From: a virus
DNA: 27,176 nt
Virus record (IMG/VR): IMGVR_UViG_3300042509_001294
Coordinates: 1-27,176 of that record
Direction: 5' to 3' (one strand)
How positions within the stretch are numbered: position 1 is the first letter of the stretch; the number at the start of each line of letters is the position of its first letter. Below the pieces are notes generated by a model, which saw nothing but the letters and a program-made list of their open reading frames with translations, did not search any database and had not been told where the DNA came from. The position numbers and the translations under genes are program-made. Positions 5,992-13,224 of the stretch are shown one piece after another.

Positions 5992-6497
5992 TGTACCGAG
6001 ACAGCCAAATATTCAAGGTCACACAGCAACGAGATAGATTCCTCGATCTTGTGGAATGGGTCGAACGTAACCCCGGCCTCCACCCCAACAATTTGAAAAT
6101 GGTCCTGTTGCAGGCTGCTGAAAGCGTACGATCGGAAATGAAGGATGAGGAGACGAGCACTAAGATTTCACCGGGTCCGTGGGTGTGGGTGTCTGACGGT
6201 TACTGTACTCAGCTTCTAGATGCGAACGGGGAAGTCGTCATGGATGATGGGTCAGCCGGGGGTGAGTATGCTCCGGTTATTGAACCTGACTCAGCCAACG
6301 CTCACCTAATCGCGGCTGCGCCGGAGCTGCTAGAGGCGTTGCGCGAATTGCTCGCAATGTCGCCAGCCAAGGCGCCGGCCGCAGGATTGATTGTAGGGAT
6401 CGAAGACAGGCACAGCAAAGCGATTAAATCGGCCCGCGCAGCCATCGCCAAGGCACGAGGAACGAGTACCGACAAGCCCACCGGAGAGACGCCTTGA
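5991..6497 (+). CDS. Phage protein with PGPW...ANAHLIAAAPELLEAL domain (168 aa)
   Basis: Start overlaps the preceding stop (TAATG), with GAGGAGAAG just upstream. Residues about 59-120 contain SPGPWVWVSD, a Gly-rich stretch and ANAHLIAAAPELLEALRELL. This arrangement is very common in accessory genes of tailed phages (similar to the Ea22-like/EaE type) and has no assigned enzyme activity. The C-terminal region is Ala/Lys-rich, helical and ends in a polar tail. The first 58 residues form a separate helical segment. The gene overlaps the next by one base. Confidence 0.75.
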   Translation: MYRDSQIFKVTQQRDRFLDLVEWVERNPGLHPNNLKMVLLQAAESVRSEMKDEETSTKISPGPWVWVSDGYCTQLLDANGEVVMDDGSAGGEYAPVIEPDSANAHLIAAAPELLEALRELLAMSPAKAPAAGLIVGIEDRHSKAIKSARAAIAKARGTSTDKPTGETP

Positions 6498-6721
6498 TGA
6501 TTTCCGTTCCCTATCTGTGGTTTCTCGGAGGGTGTGCTCTCACTCTAGGCTACCTCATCCTCCGATCCTACGCCCACGAGTGCGAGAGCCTAGCCGATTT
6601 GTTCGACGAACCAAGCCACCGGCTTGCTAGTTTCTGGTACACTGTGCTAAGCATCCTCCCCGTTGGGGTGGTTGTGTGTTTCGCGGTAAGTGCGTTCCTT
6701 TACTTTCTCGGAGGTAAGTGA
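6497..6721 (+). CDS. Two-span membrane protein (74 aa)
   Basis: ATG 6497 overlaps the upstream stop (TGATG), with GGAGAG about 8 nt before; a TTG one codon earlier is also possible. Two hydrophobic segments are seen. One is at about residues 5-22 (YLWFLGGCALTLGYLIL) and one at about 50-70 (VLSILPVGVVVCFAVSAFLYF), separated by an acidic loop with a Cys. A small inner-membrane protein is predicted. No holin-specific evidence exists and it lies among accessory genes, so lysis is not claimed. Confidence 0.65.
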   Translation: MISVPYLWFLGGCALTLGYLILRSYAHECESLADLFDEPSHRLASFWYTVLSILPVGVVVCFAVSAFLYFLGGK

Positions 6722-6722
6722 T

Positions 6723-6995
6723 ATGAGTGGAGTTGACGACGGCGGCCCGGCTTTTCCGCAGACGGAAGAAGTATACAACCGCAATGATGATCGCCGGACT
6801 ACGCAAACAACTGGCGGCATGTCCCTCCGCGACTACGCGGCTATTAAGGCAATGGCCGCGGCGATGGTCAACGCACAGCTTCCGGGGATCACGAACCCAG
6901 ACCCGCCTAAGGAGACAATGGACGCTTTGGACGAAGCGTGCGTTGGCTTCTACCGGATTGCAGACAGCATGCTTAAAGCCCGAGAGGTGAAGTGA
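6723..6995 (+). CDS. Phage protein of the DGGPAFPQ...GMSLRDYAA family (90 aa)
   Basis: ATG 6723 has GGAGG 10 nt upstream. The sequence shows DGGPAFPQ near the N-terminus and GGMSLRDYAAIKAMAA in the middle, a pair of motifs seen in many small accessory proteins of tailed phages. The rest is helical and ends AREVK. Biochemical function is unknown. It overlaps the following ATG by one base. Confidence 0.75.
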   Translation: MSGVDDGGPAFPQTEEVYNRNDDRRTTQTTGGMSLRDYAAIKAMAAAMVNAQLPGITNPDPPKETMDALDEACVGFYRIADSMLKAREVK

Positions 6996-7273
6996 TGAAC
7001 GCAGAGACAGTCCGCCCGATGGTGATGAAGGCGGCGGACGTTATTTGTGAAATCGAGTCGTACTCCAGCATCCTGCCAAAAGAAAAACTGTGGGGTATGA
7101 ACTCGCTAAAATACACACACGAGGCCAAGAAAATCCTCACTGAATGCGGGGCGCTGGAGTGTCTGGAGGCGTTGGAGAAACACCAGAAAGCATCAACCTA
7201 CGCAGAGGAAAACGACGCCAATGCCGCAGGATACACGGCCATCGCCAATGTCTACGGGAGCGCGCCAGAATGA
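6995..7273 (+). CDS. Small helical hypothetical protein (92 aa)
   Basis: ATG 6995 overlaps the upstream stop (TGATG); GTG 6992 is an in-frame alternative. GAGAGG lies about 9 nt upstream. The protein is helical and has two Cys in a CGALECLEALEKHQK stretch. It ends in GSAPE and overlaps the next frame by 4 nt. The family is not recognised. Confidence 0.55.
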   Translation: MNAETVRPMVMKAADVICEIESYSSILPKEKLWGMNSLKYTHEAKKILTECGALECLEALEKHQKASTYAEENDANAAGYTAIANVYGSAPE

Positions 7274-7338
7274 CTAACACCACCAACGCGGGGCCGGTGT
7301 TGCCGGATACGGGCGCAGAACGTAAGGAAACGAAATGA
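7270..7338 (+). CDS. Very small ORF (22 aa) in a coupled chain
   Basis: Twenty-two codons (MTNTTNAGPVLPDTGAERK start) are joined to both neighbours by ATGA overlaps. No strong ribosome site is seen, so translation would depend on coupling. It may only bridge the two neighbours. Support is moderate to weak. Confidence 0.35.
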   Translation: MTNTTNAGPVLPDTGAERKETK

Positions 7339-7556
7339 AAAAGACAGGCTCAAAAGAAGTTGCGGAACTTTATTCATCTATGCGCGAGGAAATAGAACGC
7401 TTGGTAGTTGAGAATGAGGCGCTGCGGGCGGATGCGGAGCGGTATCGGTGGGTCAAAGAGAATGATGTGGAGGCGGCTAATTTATTCAACTCTACATCCG
7501 GTGATTTTTACGATCACTATATCGACGCCGCCCGCGCGGCGAGGGGAGAAGGGTGA
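7335..7556 (+). CDS. Small phage protein, ERYRWVKEN type (73 aa)
   Basis: Starts in an ATGA overlap with AAGGAA 8 nt upstream. The N-terminal 35 residues form an amphipathic helix (EEIERLVVENEALRADAERY), likely coiled coil. ERYRW and YDHYIDAARAARGEG follow. This helix-plus-ID.AR layout is common in short accessory phage proteins whose function is unknown. It overlaps the next gene's ATG by one base. Confidence 0.65.
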   Translation: MKKTGSKEVAELYSSMREEIERLVVENEALRADAERYRWVKENDVEAANLFNSTSGDFYDHYIDAARAARGEG

Positions 7557-7708
7557 TGTGGGACGTAGCAAAGGGAGGCGAGCACATCGGCGTATATGCC
7601 GGTGATTCGTCGGACGAAGCAATCAGGGCGGCGAAGGATCACGCGGAGAATCTTTCCGTGGCGTTGCCGCGCGGTCCTTGGGAAGCCGCACGCGCGGCGA
7701 GGGAGTGA
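7556..7708 (+). CDS. Small hypothetical protein (50 aa)
   Basis: ATG 7556 overlaps the previous stop (TGATG), with GGGAGAAGGG just upstream. The 50 residues (MWDVAKGGEHIGVYAG start) end PWEAARAARE, echoing the ARAARGE end of the preceding gene. The C-terminal part may therefore derive from a partial duplication. No function is assigned. Confidence 0.5.
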   Translation: MWDVAKGGEHIGVYAGDSSDEAIRAAKDHAENLSVALPRGPWEAARAARE

Positions 7709-7712
7709 CCAC

Positions 7713-7910
7713 ATGCCCACCTCCCTCCCCCTAAACTACTCCCGCTGTTCCAGCGATAGTTGTATCCTCCGAGCTAAGTGCCTACGATGGACAGACACAA
7801 CGCATAAGGTCTTTCCTTGGGCTCTTAGTTGGACGGATTTCACGGAGGCTTGCGAAGCGAGCCCGGATAGTAACCACTTCATCCTAGACGAGAGGAAAGG
7901 AGTAAAGTAG
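7713..7910 (+). CDS. Small Cys-containing hypothetical protein (65 aa)
   Basis: ATG 7713 has GGGAG about 8 nt upstream. Residues about 11-22 contain three cysteines (CSSDSCILRAKC), with a fourth near 48, followed by RWTDTT. The Cys spacing could allow a small metal site. The frame is open further upstream, but the ribosome site and adjoining stop favour this start. Confidence 0.55.
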   Translation: MPTSLPLNYSRCSSDSCILRAKCLRWTDTTHKVFPWALSWTDFTEACEASPDSNHFILDERKGVK

Positions 7911-7911
7911 C

Positions 7912-8091
7912 ATGCCAATTAACATGGGCTACGTGATGTGTGAGAATACATACCGAGCACTACAAGAGACATGCGATGCTCTTGCACACAAGGAAATCTC
8001 CGAACTAAGCGAATCAGAACAGCGGTACGCGGAGAAGTTGTTCAGGCTGTGTCGTGAGGTTGCAGACAATTACCTTTGGGATGGGGAGTGA
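7912..8091 (+). CDS. Small helical hypothetical protein (59 aa)
   Basis: AAAGGAG lies 10 nt before the ATG. The protein is helical and acidic (ISELSESEQRYAEKLF) and ends YLWDGE. Its stop overlaps the next ATG (TGATG). No family is recognised. Confidence 0.55.
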   Translation: MPINMGYVMCENTYRALQETCDALAHKEISELSESEQRYAEKLFRLCREVADNYLWDGE

Positions 8092-8609
8092 TGGTGTCCA
8101 GCAATCAAATTATCTACGGCGAAACGTGGACAACCGAGGATCGACGGAACGTTCTCCGCCTAGCAGCCATGTGCGACGGACTCCCCTCCTACCGGGTAGA
8201 CTACGACAAGCACGGGAACCCACTTATAAGCCACGGTAAGCCTCACGTAAGGGCTTCGGAGTACCTACCCACAGGGTGCCTAGCTCCGTCGCTCCTAGAG
8301 GCTGACGGATGGACTTCTAACGGTAGCCTGTACGGGGTACTGACGCGGGATGATGTGAACGGTGTGGCGTGGGATGCAGTCCAGAACGGTAGGCGTGAGC
8401 GGTTGAAGTTCGCCTTCCGTGATGTGAACAATCCGTACAAGCGTAGCCCCTTGATTTCGTTGGGTTCGATGGCGTACTACGCCCTGTTCCACGGGTACGG
8501 ATCGGTCCCATCGTCCCTTCGGTGTCACCTCGTTAAGCTCGGGTACAGCGGCGATCTCCATACTACGCCTCAAGGCGGTCGATGTTCTAACAACAGTGCG
8601 AAGCACTAG
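8091..8609 (+). CDS. Hypothetical phage protein (172 aa)
   Basis: ATG 8091 overlaps the upstream stop. GGGGAG lies immediately before it with short spacing; GTG 8094 is an alternative. The protein is Tyr/Arg-rich and soluble, beginning MVSSNQIIYGETW, with YLPTGCLAPSLLEADGW in the middle and a basic C-terminal third. No catalytic motif is recognised. A small hairpin (AGTGC-gaa-GCACT) covers the stop codon. It is larger than its neighbours, and the A-rich leader after it marks a break in the cluster. Confidence 0.6.
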   Translation: MVSSNQIIYGETWTTEDRRNVLRLAAMCDGLPSYRVDYDKHGNPLISHGKPHVRASEYLPTGCLAPSLLEADGWTSNGSLYGVLTRDDVNGVAWDAVQNGRRERLKFAFRDVNNPYKRSPLISLGSMAYYALFHGYGSVPSSLRCHLVKLGYSGDLHTTPQGGRCSNNSAKH

Positions 8610-8615
8610 ATAGTA

Positions 8616-8631
8616 TCTACTAACCAGTAGA
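8616..8631 (+). promoter_or_regulatory. Hairpin in A-rich leader before the 98-aa gene
   Basis: TCTACT-aacc-AGTAGA is a perfect 6-bp inverted repeat, 37 nt before the next ATG. It lies in an A/T-rich leader that ends in GAAAGAAAGAGAGAGAT. No T-tract follows, so a terminator is unlikely. Possible mRNA-processing or leader hairpin. Confidence 0.35.
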
Positions 8632-8667
8632 GTAGAACTAACAAACCAAAGAAAGAAAGAGAGAGAT

Positions 8668-8964
8668 ATGTTCTACAAGAACTCTAATCTAGAAGTAACT
8701 AACAATCTTCTTCAGTTGCTTAGTGAAGCAGATTGGGAAAAGAACAAGTTAGATGGTTCTCTCCTTCAAGACTTGTTCCGTAGTTTGTTGTACAATCTCA
8801 TCCTACCGGATGACAAGGACTTCCCCAAGCCTTCGCGGGAGCGTGTAGAGATTGCTCTTCGGATTATCTTCAACGAGGTTGAGGAAATCACCCACGATGG
8901 TTTGTGTGATGGTCTTCCCCAGTACGTCCACGACATCATTGATTCCTACAAGGCGGAGGGTTAA
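8668..8964 (+). CDS. Acidic helical hypothetical protein (98 aa)
   Basis: The ATG follows a purine-rich leader (AGAGAGAGAT). The N-terminal 40 residues are more AT-rich in codon choice than the neighbouring genes (many AAT, TTA, AGT codons), which may reflect recent acquisition. The protein is helical and acidic, with LLSEADWEKNKLDGSLLQDL near the N-terminus and VHDIIDSYKAEG at the end. No membrane segment is visible. Function unknown. Confidence 0.6.
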   Translation: MFYKNSNLEVTNNLLQLLSEADWEKNKLDGSLLQDLFRSLLYNLILPDDKDFPKPSRERVEIALRIIFNEVEEITHDGLCDGLPQYVHDIIDSYKAEG

Positions 8965-8967
8965 GCC

Positions 8968-9228
8968 ATGTTGATTCGTCGTAGGCAGAGTTCTTTCTCG
9001 CAATTCAGCAAAGACCTCTGGTTGGTTGTGGAGGAGGGCAATACGCGCCTCGACGTAGAGATTGACCAGAAGAATCTCAGTCCCTTTGCACTGTCTCTGC
9101 TGGATACCGTTGACGATGTGCTTCGTAAGTTGCAGGACAACAACCGCAGCGATGATTACAGCAAGGCGTTTGGTTTGCTGAGTGACTTGTGCGAGGCCGT
9201 CACGAACCCACAGAAGGAAGCCGAGTAA
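8968..9228 (+). CDS. Hypothetical phage protein (86 aa)
   Basis: GGAGG lies 7-8 nt before the ATG. The basic N-terminus (LIRRRQSSFSQF) is followed by a beta-like segment (TRLDVEIDQKN) and a helical C-terminus ending NPQKEAE. It overlaps the next ATG by one base. No known motif is seen. Confidence 0.55.
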   Translation: MLIRRRQSSFSQFSKDLWLVVEEGNTRLDVEIDQKNLSPFALSLLDTVDDVLRKLQDNNRSDDYSKAFGLLSDLCEAVTNPQKEAE

Positions 9229-9488
9229 TGGACCGACCCATTAACCCCCCAACCCACTACCTTGATCCGTACATCGAAGAGGCAGAGCAGCGGTGGGATG
9301 GTGTGTTCACTACCTACGAGGCTCTCGGAGAAAGAGTCTTGCCTGATCTTGTGCGTTGGCTCCTAGCCGAGGACTTCTCTCGGCGCCTTCTTTACGACGC
9401 CATCACCGACCAGTGTGACAAGCTAATCCAAGACCTAGCAGAACGATTGTACGAGAAGGCTAAGGACAATTCCAAGGGGTACGATTGA
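9228..9488 (+). CDS. Acidic helical hypothetical protein (86 aa)
   Basis: ATG 9228 overlaps the upstream stop (TAATG), with AGAAGGAAG 9 nt upstream. The protein begins MDRPINPPTHYLDPYIEEAE and contains long helices (VLPDLVRWLLAEDF, DLAERLYEKAKDN). It is soluble. No family is recognised. Confidence 0.55.
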   Translation: MDRPINPPTHYLDPYIEEAEQRWDGVFTTYEALGERVLPDLVRWLLAEDFSRRLLYDAITDQCDKLIQDLAERLYEKAKDNSKGYD

Positions 9489-9489
9489 G

Positions 9490-9684
9490 ATGACCAACCT
9501 TCTTGACAACGCAGTCCTAGCCCGACGAGTCACCACGCTCTTGCGTGGGTTGGTGGAAACACTAGACGAGGTAGACAAACGAGGACTTTGCTTCGGTAAC
9601 GAAGAGGTTGATTGGCAACTGTTCGTGATCCAGAGCGAAGCTCGGGATGTTCTCAACAAGATCAAAGAGGAGCTTCACCCGTGA
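9490..9684 (+). CDS. Small helical hypothetical protein (64 aa)
   Basis: The ATG lies 1 nt after the previous stop, with AAGGGG about 12 nt upstream. The sequence is helical and acidic (LLRGLVETLDEVDKRG) and ends IKEELHP. It overlaps the next gene in a GTGA junction. Function unknown. Confidence 0.55.
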   Translation: MTNLLDNAVLARRVTTLLRGLVETLDEVDKRGLCFGNEEVDWQLFVIQSEARDVLNKIKEELHP

Positions 9685-9989
9685 CGACTACCGAACGTAA
9701 ACCCCACCCCCATGCGGAAGTGATTAAGAAGTGGGCTGAGGGGTATGAGATTGAACTCTCCACTGACGGCGGATGGATACCAGCTCCCAACCCGCTGTGG
9801 TATGAGCGAAATCAGTACCGAGTGAAGCCCGAACCCAAGAAGCCGACGACTTGGTATCAGGTGGTGTGCAAGGACCACTTTGGAATGTTCATCCCAGACG
9901 GGCTCTTTTCTTCTCGAACTGACGCAGAGTTTAGGGGATACACTGTAGTTGAGATTATCCCCACCTACACCGAGGAGAATGTGGAATGA
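9681..9989 (+). CDS. Conserved phage protein, HAEVIKKWAEGYEIE type (102 aa)
   Basis: GTG 9681 overlaps the previous stop (GTGA), and AAAGAGGAG lies 9 nt upstream. The first 50 residues carry HAEVIKKWAEGYEIELS, a W-P-W pattern (GGWIPAPNPLWY) and the ending YRVKPEPK. This is a very common small domain in tailed-phage accessory proteins, of unknown activity. The remaining 50 residues resemble a short beta-rich tail. It overlaps the next gene by 4 nt. Confidence 0.75.
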   Translation: MTTTERKPHPHAEVIKKWAEGYEIELSTDGGWIPAPNPLWYERNQYRVKPEPKKPTTWYQVVCKDHFGMFIPDGLFSSRTDAEFRGYTVVEIIPTYTEENVE

Positions 9990-10273
9990 CCACGAGTGAC
10001 CGAGAAGCACACCTCCTAGATCGTGTTCGGGAAACCGCGAAGCGGTGTATCGATCTAGGTGTGAGGGTGGATATGCCGGGGTGGGAGTCTCACTATAGCA
10101 TCGAGTGTGATGCAGTCAACGATTATTTGACTACATGCAAGAATGCCCTGTTCCAGTTGGCTGAGGTAGCGGGTTGGGGGGAGATGTATACGAAGGAGGA
10201 TGTGGAGGAGGCTGCTGAGACAGGTTATCGCCAAGGTCTTCAGGATGGCTACCACGGGTGTGTTCCTCTTTAG
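9986..10273 (+). CDS. Hypothetical phage protein (95 aa)
   Basis: Starts in an ATGA overlap, with GAGGAGAA upstream. It has an N-terminal helix (REAHLLDRVRETAKRCIDLG) and a C-terminal acidic helix (TKEDVEEAAETGYRQGLQDGYHG). Soluble. It immediately precedes the primase-helicase gene (8-nt gap). No function is recognised. Confidence 0.6.
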   Translation: MTTSDREAHLLDRVRETAKRCIDLGVRVDMPGWESHYSIECDAVNDYLTTCKNALFQLAEVAGWGEMYTKEDVEEAAETGYRQGLQDGYHGCVPL

Positions 10274-10281
10274 GATGATTG

Positions 10282-11949
10282 ATGCCTCTATCAAATAAAC
10301 GAATCCCTTGCCCTCTGTGCCGAGCCGAGGGAAAGGACAGCACAGGCAATCACCTTCGGTTGTTTGAGGATGGTACTGGGGGTTGGTGTTATCACGGGCA
10401 TGGTAAGGTGATGTTGGATGGAGGTGACAGTGGTATGGAGTATAGCCGACCTAGTAACCGAGGACCGAATAGCGAAGCCCTTTCCCTGAGTGTGGTGAAC
10501 ACGTACCCCATCCGTCCGTACCCGGATCGGAAGATCAGTCAAGCGACGATGGATCGGTACGGAGTACGGTGTGAATCGGACACAAGCACGGGTGATCCTG
10601 CTGCCTTGTACTATCCGTACCACTCCGAGGATGGGAGCACCACCGGGTACAAGAAGCGACGGCTGGATGACAAGTCCTTCATGGTAGTGGGTAAGCCGAA
10701 GGGACTCTTCGGCCAGAAGGCTTGTAAACCCAACGCCAAGTTCGTCATCATCGTAGAAGGTGAGCAAGATGTCCTAGCAGCGTGGGAGCTTCTCCAGTCC
10801 CGAGGTAAGGACTGGAATGTGGTCAGCATCCCTAACGGAGCCAACGAGGAAGGTGTCCTCGATAAGCAGACTCTAAGCGCCTTGGAGTGGATTGCATCCC
10901 ACCCCGGTGTGTGCCTAGCCCTTGATGCGGACAAGCCCGGCAAGGCCACGGCAAAGGCCCTAGCGGAGGCGCTAGTATCCCAGACGGAAGTTAAGATCGC
11001 GAACCTCTCGCCCCGTAAGGACACGGCCGACTATTGGGAAGCGGGTGATGTAACCGGGTGGTTTAAGTGTATCAATGGGGCAGTGACCTACCGGCCGGAG
11101 GCCGTGGTTGAAGGGTGTGACATTGATGTCGAAGTGTTGATGACTCCGAAGGAGCCGGGGATTGAACTCCCTTACCCGAAGCTCCAGCGTATGACGTGGG
11201 GGTTGAGGAAGGGAGAGATTACTCTGCTGACGGCTGGCTCCGGTATTGGTAAGAGTACGTTTGCGCGAGAGGTTGCGTTCCATCTTCTCAAGCAGAACTA
11301 CACCATTGCCTTCATTGCGCTCGAAACCTCGATGGAGGATGTAGCTAGGTCCATCATCGCGATGGACAACGGCGTACCTCCAACCAAGTTGATGTTCAAC
11401 CCGAAGTGTATCCCGAAGGAAGACTACGTCAGGTCGGTAGACAAGTGGTTCAAGTCGAACAAGGTTCACTTGTTCAAGTGGTGGGGGAGTATCGACGTAG
11501 ACACCCTCCGTAAGAAGATGCTGTACTTCGCGAAGGCGTTGGGTGTAGATTTCATTGTTCTCGATCACTGCTCGATGACAGTGGCTGGCGCAGATACAGA
11601 CGAACGCAAAGATCTTGATCGGCTGTTTGAGGCCATGACTCAAATCTGTGTGGAGACGGGAGTAGGAATCGTTCCTATTATTCATCTTCGCCGAGTACAA
11701 GGCAAGAAATTCAACAAAGGCGATGAGGTGGAGCTTACTGATCTACGAGGATCAGCCGGTGCCGAACAGATGTCTTGGAATGTGTGGGCACTGGAACGTA
11801 ACCAGCAGACCGAAGATGGTGAGAAGGACTTGGTTAAGCTCCGTGTATTGAAGAATCGTACAATGGGATTCACAGGTATTGCAGATGTTCTCCGCTACGA
11901 CCACGACACTGGTCGTTTGATGCTTCATACGATTCAGGAGTTCGACTAA
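10282..11949 (+). CDS. Bifunctional DNA primase-helicase, T7 gp4-like (555 aa)
   Basis: Unwinds the fork and makes RNA primers for the phage replisome. ATG 10282 has AGGATG 5-8 nt upstream. The order of domains follows T7 gp4. There is a zinc-binding region with C10, C13, C36 and His 38/40. The RNA polymerase/TOPRIM fold has VIIVEGEQD at 155-163 (E159) and a later DADK motif. A RecA-type helicase follows, with Walker A GSGIGKST at 319-326, an IVLDH Walker B-like strand, an IHLRR-type motif and the NRTMGFTG C-terminal motif. Length matches gp4 (566 aa). It heads the replication core, followed by the exonuclease and polymerase genes. Assignment is firm, although primer specificity cannot be read from the sequence. 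Confidence 0.95.
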   Translation: MPLSNKRIPCPLCRAEGKDSTGNHLRLFEDGTGGWCYHGHGKVMLDGGDSGMEYSRPSNRGPNSEALSLSVVNTYPIRPYPDRKISQATMDRYGVRCESDTSTGDPAALYYPYHSEDGSTTGYKKRRLDDKSFMVVGKPKGLFGQKACKPNAKFVIIVEGEQDVLAAWELLQSRGKDWNVVSIPNGANEEGVLDKQTLSALEWIASHPGVCLALDADKPGKATAKALAEALVSQTEVKIANLSPRKDTADYWEAGDVTGWFKCINGAVTYRPEAVVEGCDIDVEVLMTPKEPGIELPYPKLQRMTWGLRKGEITLLTAGSGIGKSTFAREVAFHLLKQNYTIAFIALETSMEDVARSIIAMDNGVPPTKLMFNPKCIPKEDYVRSVDKWFKSNKVHLFKWWGSIDVDTLRKKMLYFAKALGVDFIVLDHCSMTVAGADTDERKDLDRLFEAMTQICVETGVGIVPIIHLRRVQGKKFNKGDEVELTDLRGSAGAEQMSWNVWALERNQQTEDGEKDLVKLRVLKNRTMGFTGIADVLRYDHDTGRLMLHTIQEFD

Positions 11950-11950
11950 C

Positions 11951-12178
11951 ATGAGCGAGTTTTCAGGCGGTTTCTTCCTCTTTTTCCTTGCTGCTGTATT
12001 AGTGGCCGGGGCTTTCTTTGTAGGTGCAGATGTTACCGAGAGTAGAATCTCCCGCAACTGTTCCCTCACCGGAACCTACGTCATCGACAACGACACGGTT
12101 TTGGCATGTCGTGTGATTAAGAGGAATACCGACGAGGCGAAGCCGAGTGAACCGAAGGAAGAGGAGCAGAGTCTGTGA
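11951..12178 (+). CDS. Small N-terminally anchored membrane protein (75 aa)
   Basis: The ATG lies one base after the helicase stop. Residues 7-27 (GFFLFFLAAVLVAGAFFVG) form one hydrophobic span, followed by a polar region with two Cys and an acidic, Pro-rich tail (KPSEPKEEEQSL). It may be a membrane-anchored accessory or an exported peptide. No cleavage site is clear. It overlaps the next GTG start. Confidence 0.6.
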   Translation: MSEFSGGFFLFFLAAVLVAGAFFVGADVTESRISRNCSLTGTYVIDNDTVLACRVIKRNTDEAKPSEPKEEEQSL

Positions 12179-12546
12179 GCGAGACTGACCGCGAACTGTT
12201 GGAGTACGCCGCGAAGGCGGCTGGTGTTGAATTGAAGTACGACACTTTTGGACAAGGGCCCAACGCGGCTCGTGAGTATTGTTACTGGAACCCCCTCACC
12301 GACGACGGCGATGCGTTTCGGTTGATGGTGAGGTTGCAGCTTTGTATCACAAACGTCTACTGCTACTACGATGAACACAGGCAGTCACCGACAACCGTAG
12401 TTAGCTCTGGCGGCGGGAAACTCGATGATATAACGGTGTCGTTTCCAACTTACAGAGCGTCGTTTCAGAAGCACGACCCTTGTACCGCCACCCGCCGCGC
12501 CATTACCCGCGCAGCCGCCGAGATTGGCCGGAGGATGGAGTCCTAA
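12175..12546 (+). CDS. Conserved phage accessory protein, WNPLTDDGDA type (123 aa)
   Basis: GTG start in a GTGA overlap with the upstream gene, with GAAGAGGAG about 10 nt before. It contains LLEYAAKAAGVE, WNPLTDDGDAFRL and a C-terminal ATRRAITRAAAEIG. This motif set is found in a widespread family of small phage proteins of unknown function (DUF2591-like arrangement). Soluble. It overlaps the next ATG by one base. Confidence 0.75.
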   Translation: MSETDRELLEYAAKAAGVELKYDTFGQGPNAAREYCYWNPLTDDGDAFRLMVRLQLCITNVYCYYDEHRQSPTTVVSSGGGKLDDITVSFPTYRASFQKHDPCTATRRAITRAAAEIGRRMES

Positions 12547-12731
12547 TGAGCCGAATCAAAACCTACCGAACAAGTAACTACGATGCTGCGTGTATTGCTT
12601 GCCGAGAGAAGCTAAACCTCGGGGTTCAGTTCTCGGCTGAGTACGATTTCGTGGCTAAGGAGTGGTTGATTTCTTATCCGCTCGCGGAGCGAGATGATCT
12701 TCCTCCGACTAAACCAACTGAGGTGGTGTGA
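12546..12731 (+). CDS. Small hypothetical protein (61 aa)
   Basis: TAATG overlap with the upstream stop; GGAGG and GGAG lie 8-14 nt before. The sequence has a CIAC pair (about residues 14-17) and ends DLPPTKPTEVV. No metal-binding partner Cys pair is present. Function unknown. Confidence 0.5.
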   Translation: MSRIKTYRTSNYDAACIACREKLNLGVQFSAEYDFVAKEWLISYPLAERDDLPPTKPTEVV

Positions 12732-12732
12732 C

Positions 12733-13017
12733 ATGACGTACAACGAACAGATCGAAGACATCCTTGAGAACTTCGATTGGGAACGGTTCCTCAAGCTGTA
12801 CCACTTCGACCAAGGTGACACCACGTTTAAACGTGTGTTTCCTGACCGGGTTGATAGTTGCCGACGGCTTGCCCGTGAGCTACTTGAGTCTGTTTCAAAG
12901 ATGGTCCCTCTTGGTGACGAGGTTGCTTACACTGGTACAGCATGTCTCACTGCCTACAACTGGTACGGTCGTCTCCGGTTGTGTGGTGAGTTTTGTGATT
13001 GGGATACAACGGAGTAA
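12733..13017 (+). CDS. Hypothetical phage protein (94 aa)
   Basis: ATG 12733, with GAGG about 10 nt upstream. Aromatic-rich helices (DILENFDWERFLKLYHFDQ) lead into a central basic helix and a Cys-containing C-terminus (RLCGEFCDWDTTE). Soluble. The family is not recognised. Tandem with other short genes between helicase and exonuclease. Confidence 0.55.
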   Translation: MTYNEQIEDILENFDWERFLKLYHFDQGDTTFKRVFPDRVDSCRRLARELLESVSKMVPLGDEVAYTGTACLTAYNWYGRLRLCGEFCDWDTTE

Positions 13018-13023
13018 GCTGAT

Positions 13024-13224
13024 ATGAAACCTGACTGGAAAGATGCCCCGGAGTGGGCGAACTACTTGGCGATGGATGGGGATGGTTTGTGGTGGTGGTA
13101 TGAGAATGAACCTACTTTGGAGCGTTCTCAGCGGTGGAACGTGGATACCGGTATGGCACGCAGAGCAGAGGTCAAGCTCGTCGGCCACGAGGACTCCCTT
13201 GAACAACGCCCCACCAAAGAATGA
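13024..13224 (+). CDS. Conserved small phage protein, PEWANYLAMDGDGLWWWYE type (66 aa)
   Basis: The ATG follows a weak site (GGAGTAAG) about 10 nt upstream. The N-terminal 30 residues, with DAPEWANYLAMDGDG then WWWYENEP, match a short domain seen repeatedly in phage accessory proteins. The C-terminal half is basic and polar. It overlaps the exonuclease gene by 4 nt. Function unknown. Confidence 0.7.
   Translation: MKPDWKDAPEWANYLAMDGDGLWWWYENEPTLERSQRWNVDTGMARRAEVKLVGHEDSLEQRPTKE

Noticed and set aside
6497-6721. Two-span membrane protein as a holin
   Set aside because: No lysis gene is next to it and it lies within accessory genes; topology alone is not enough.
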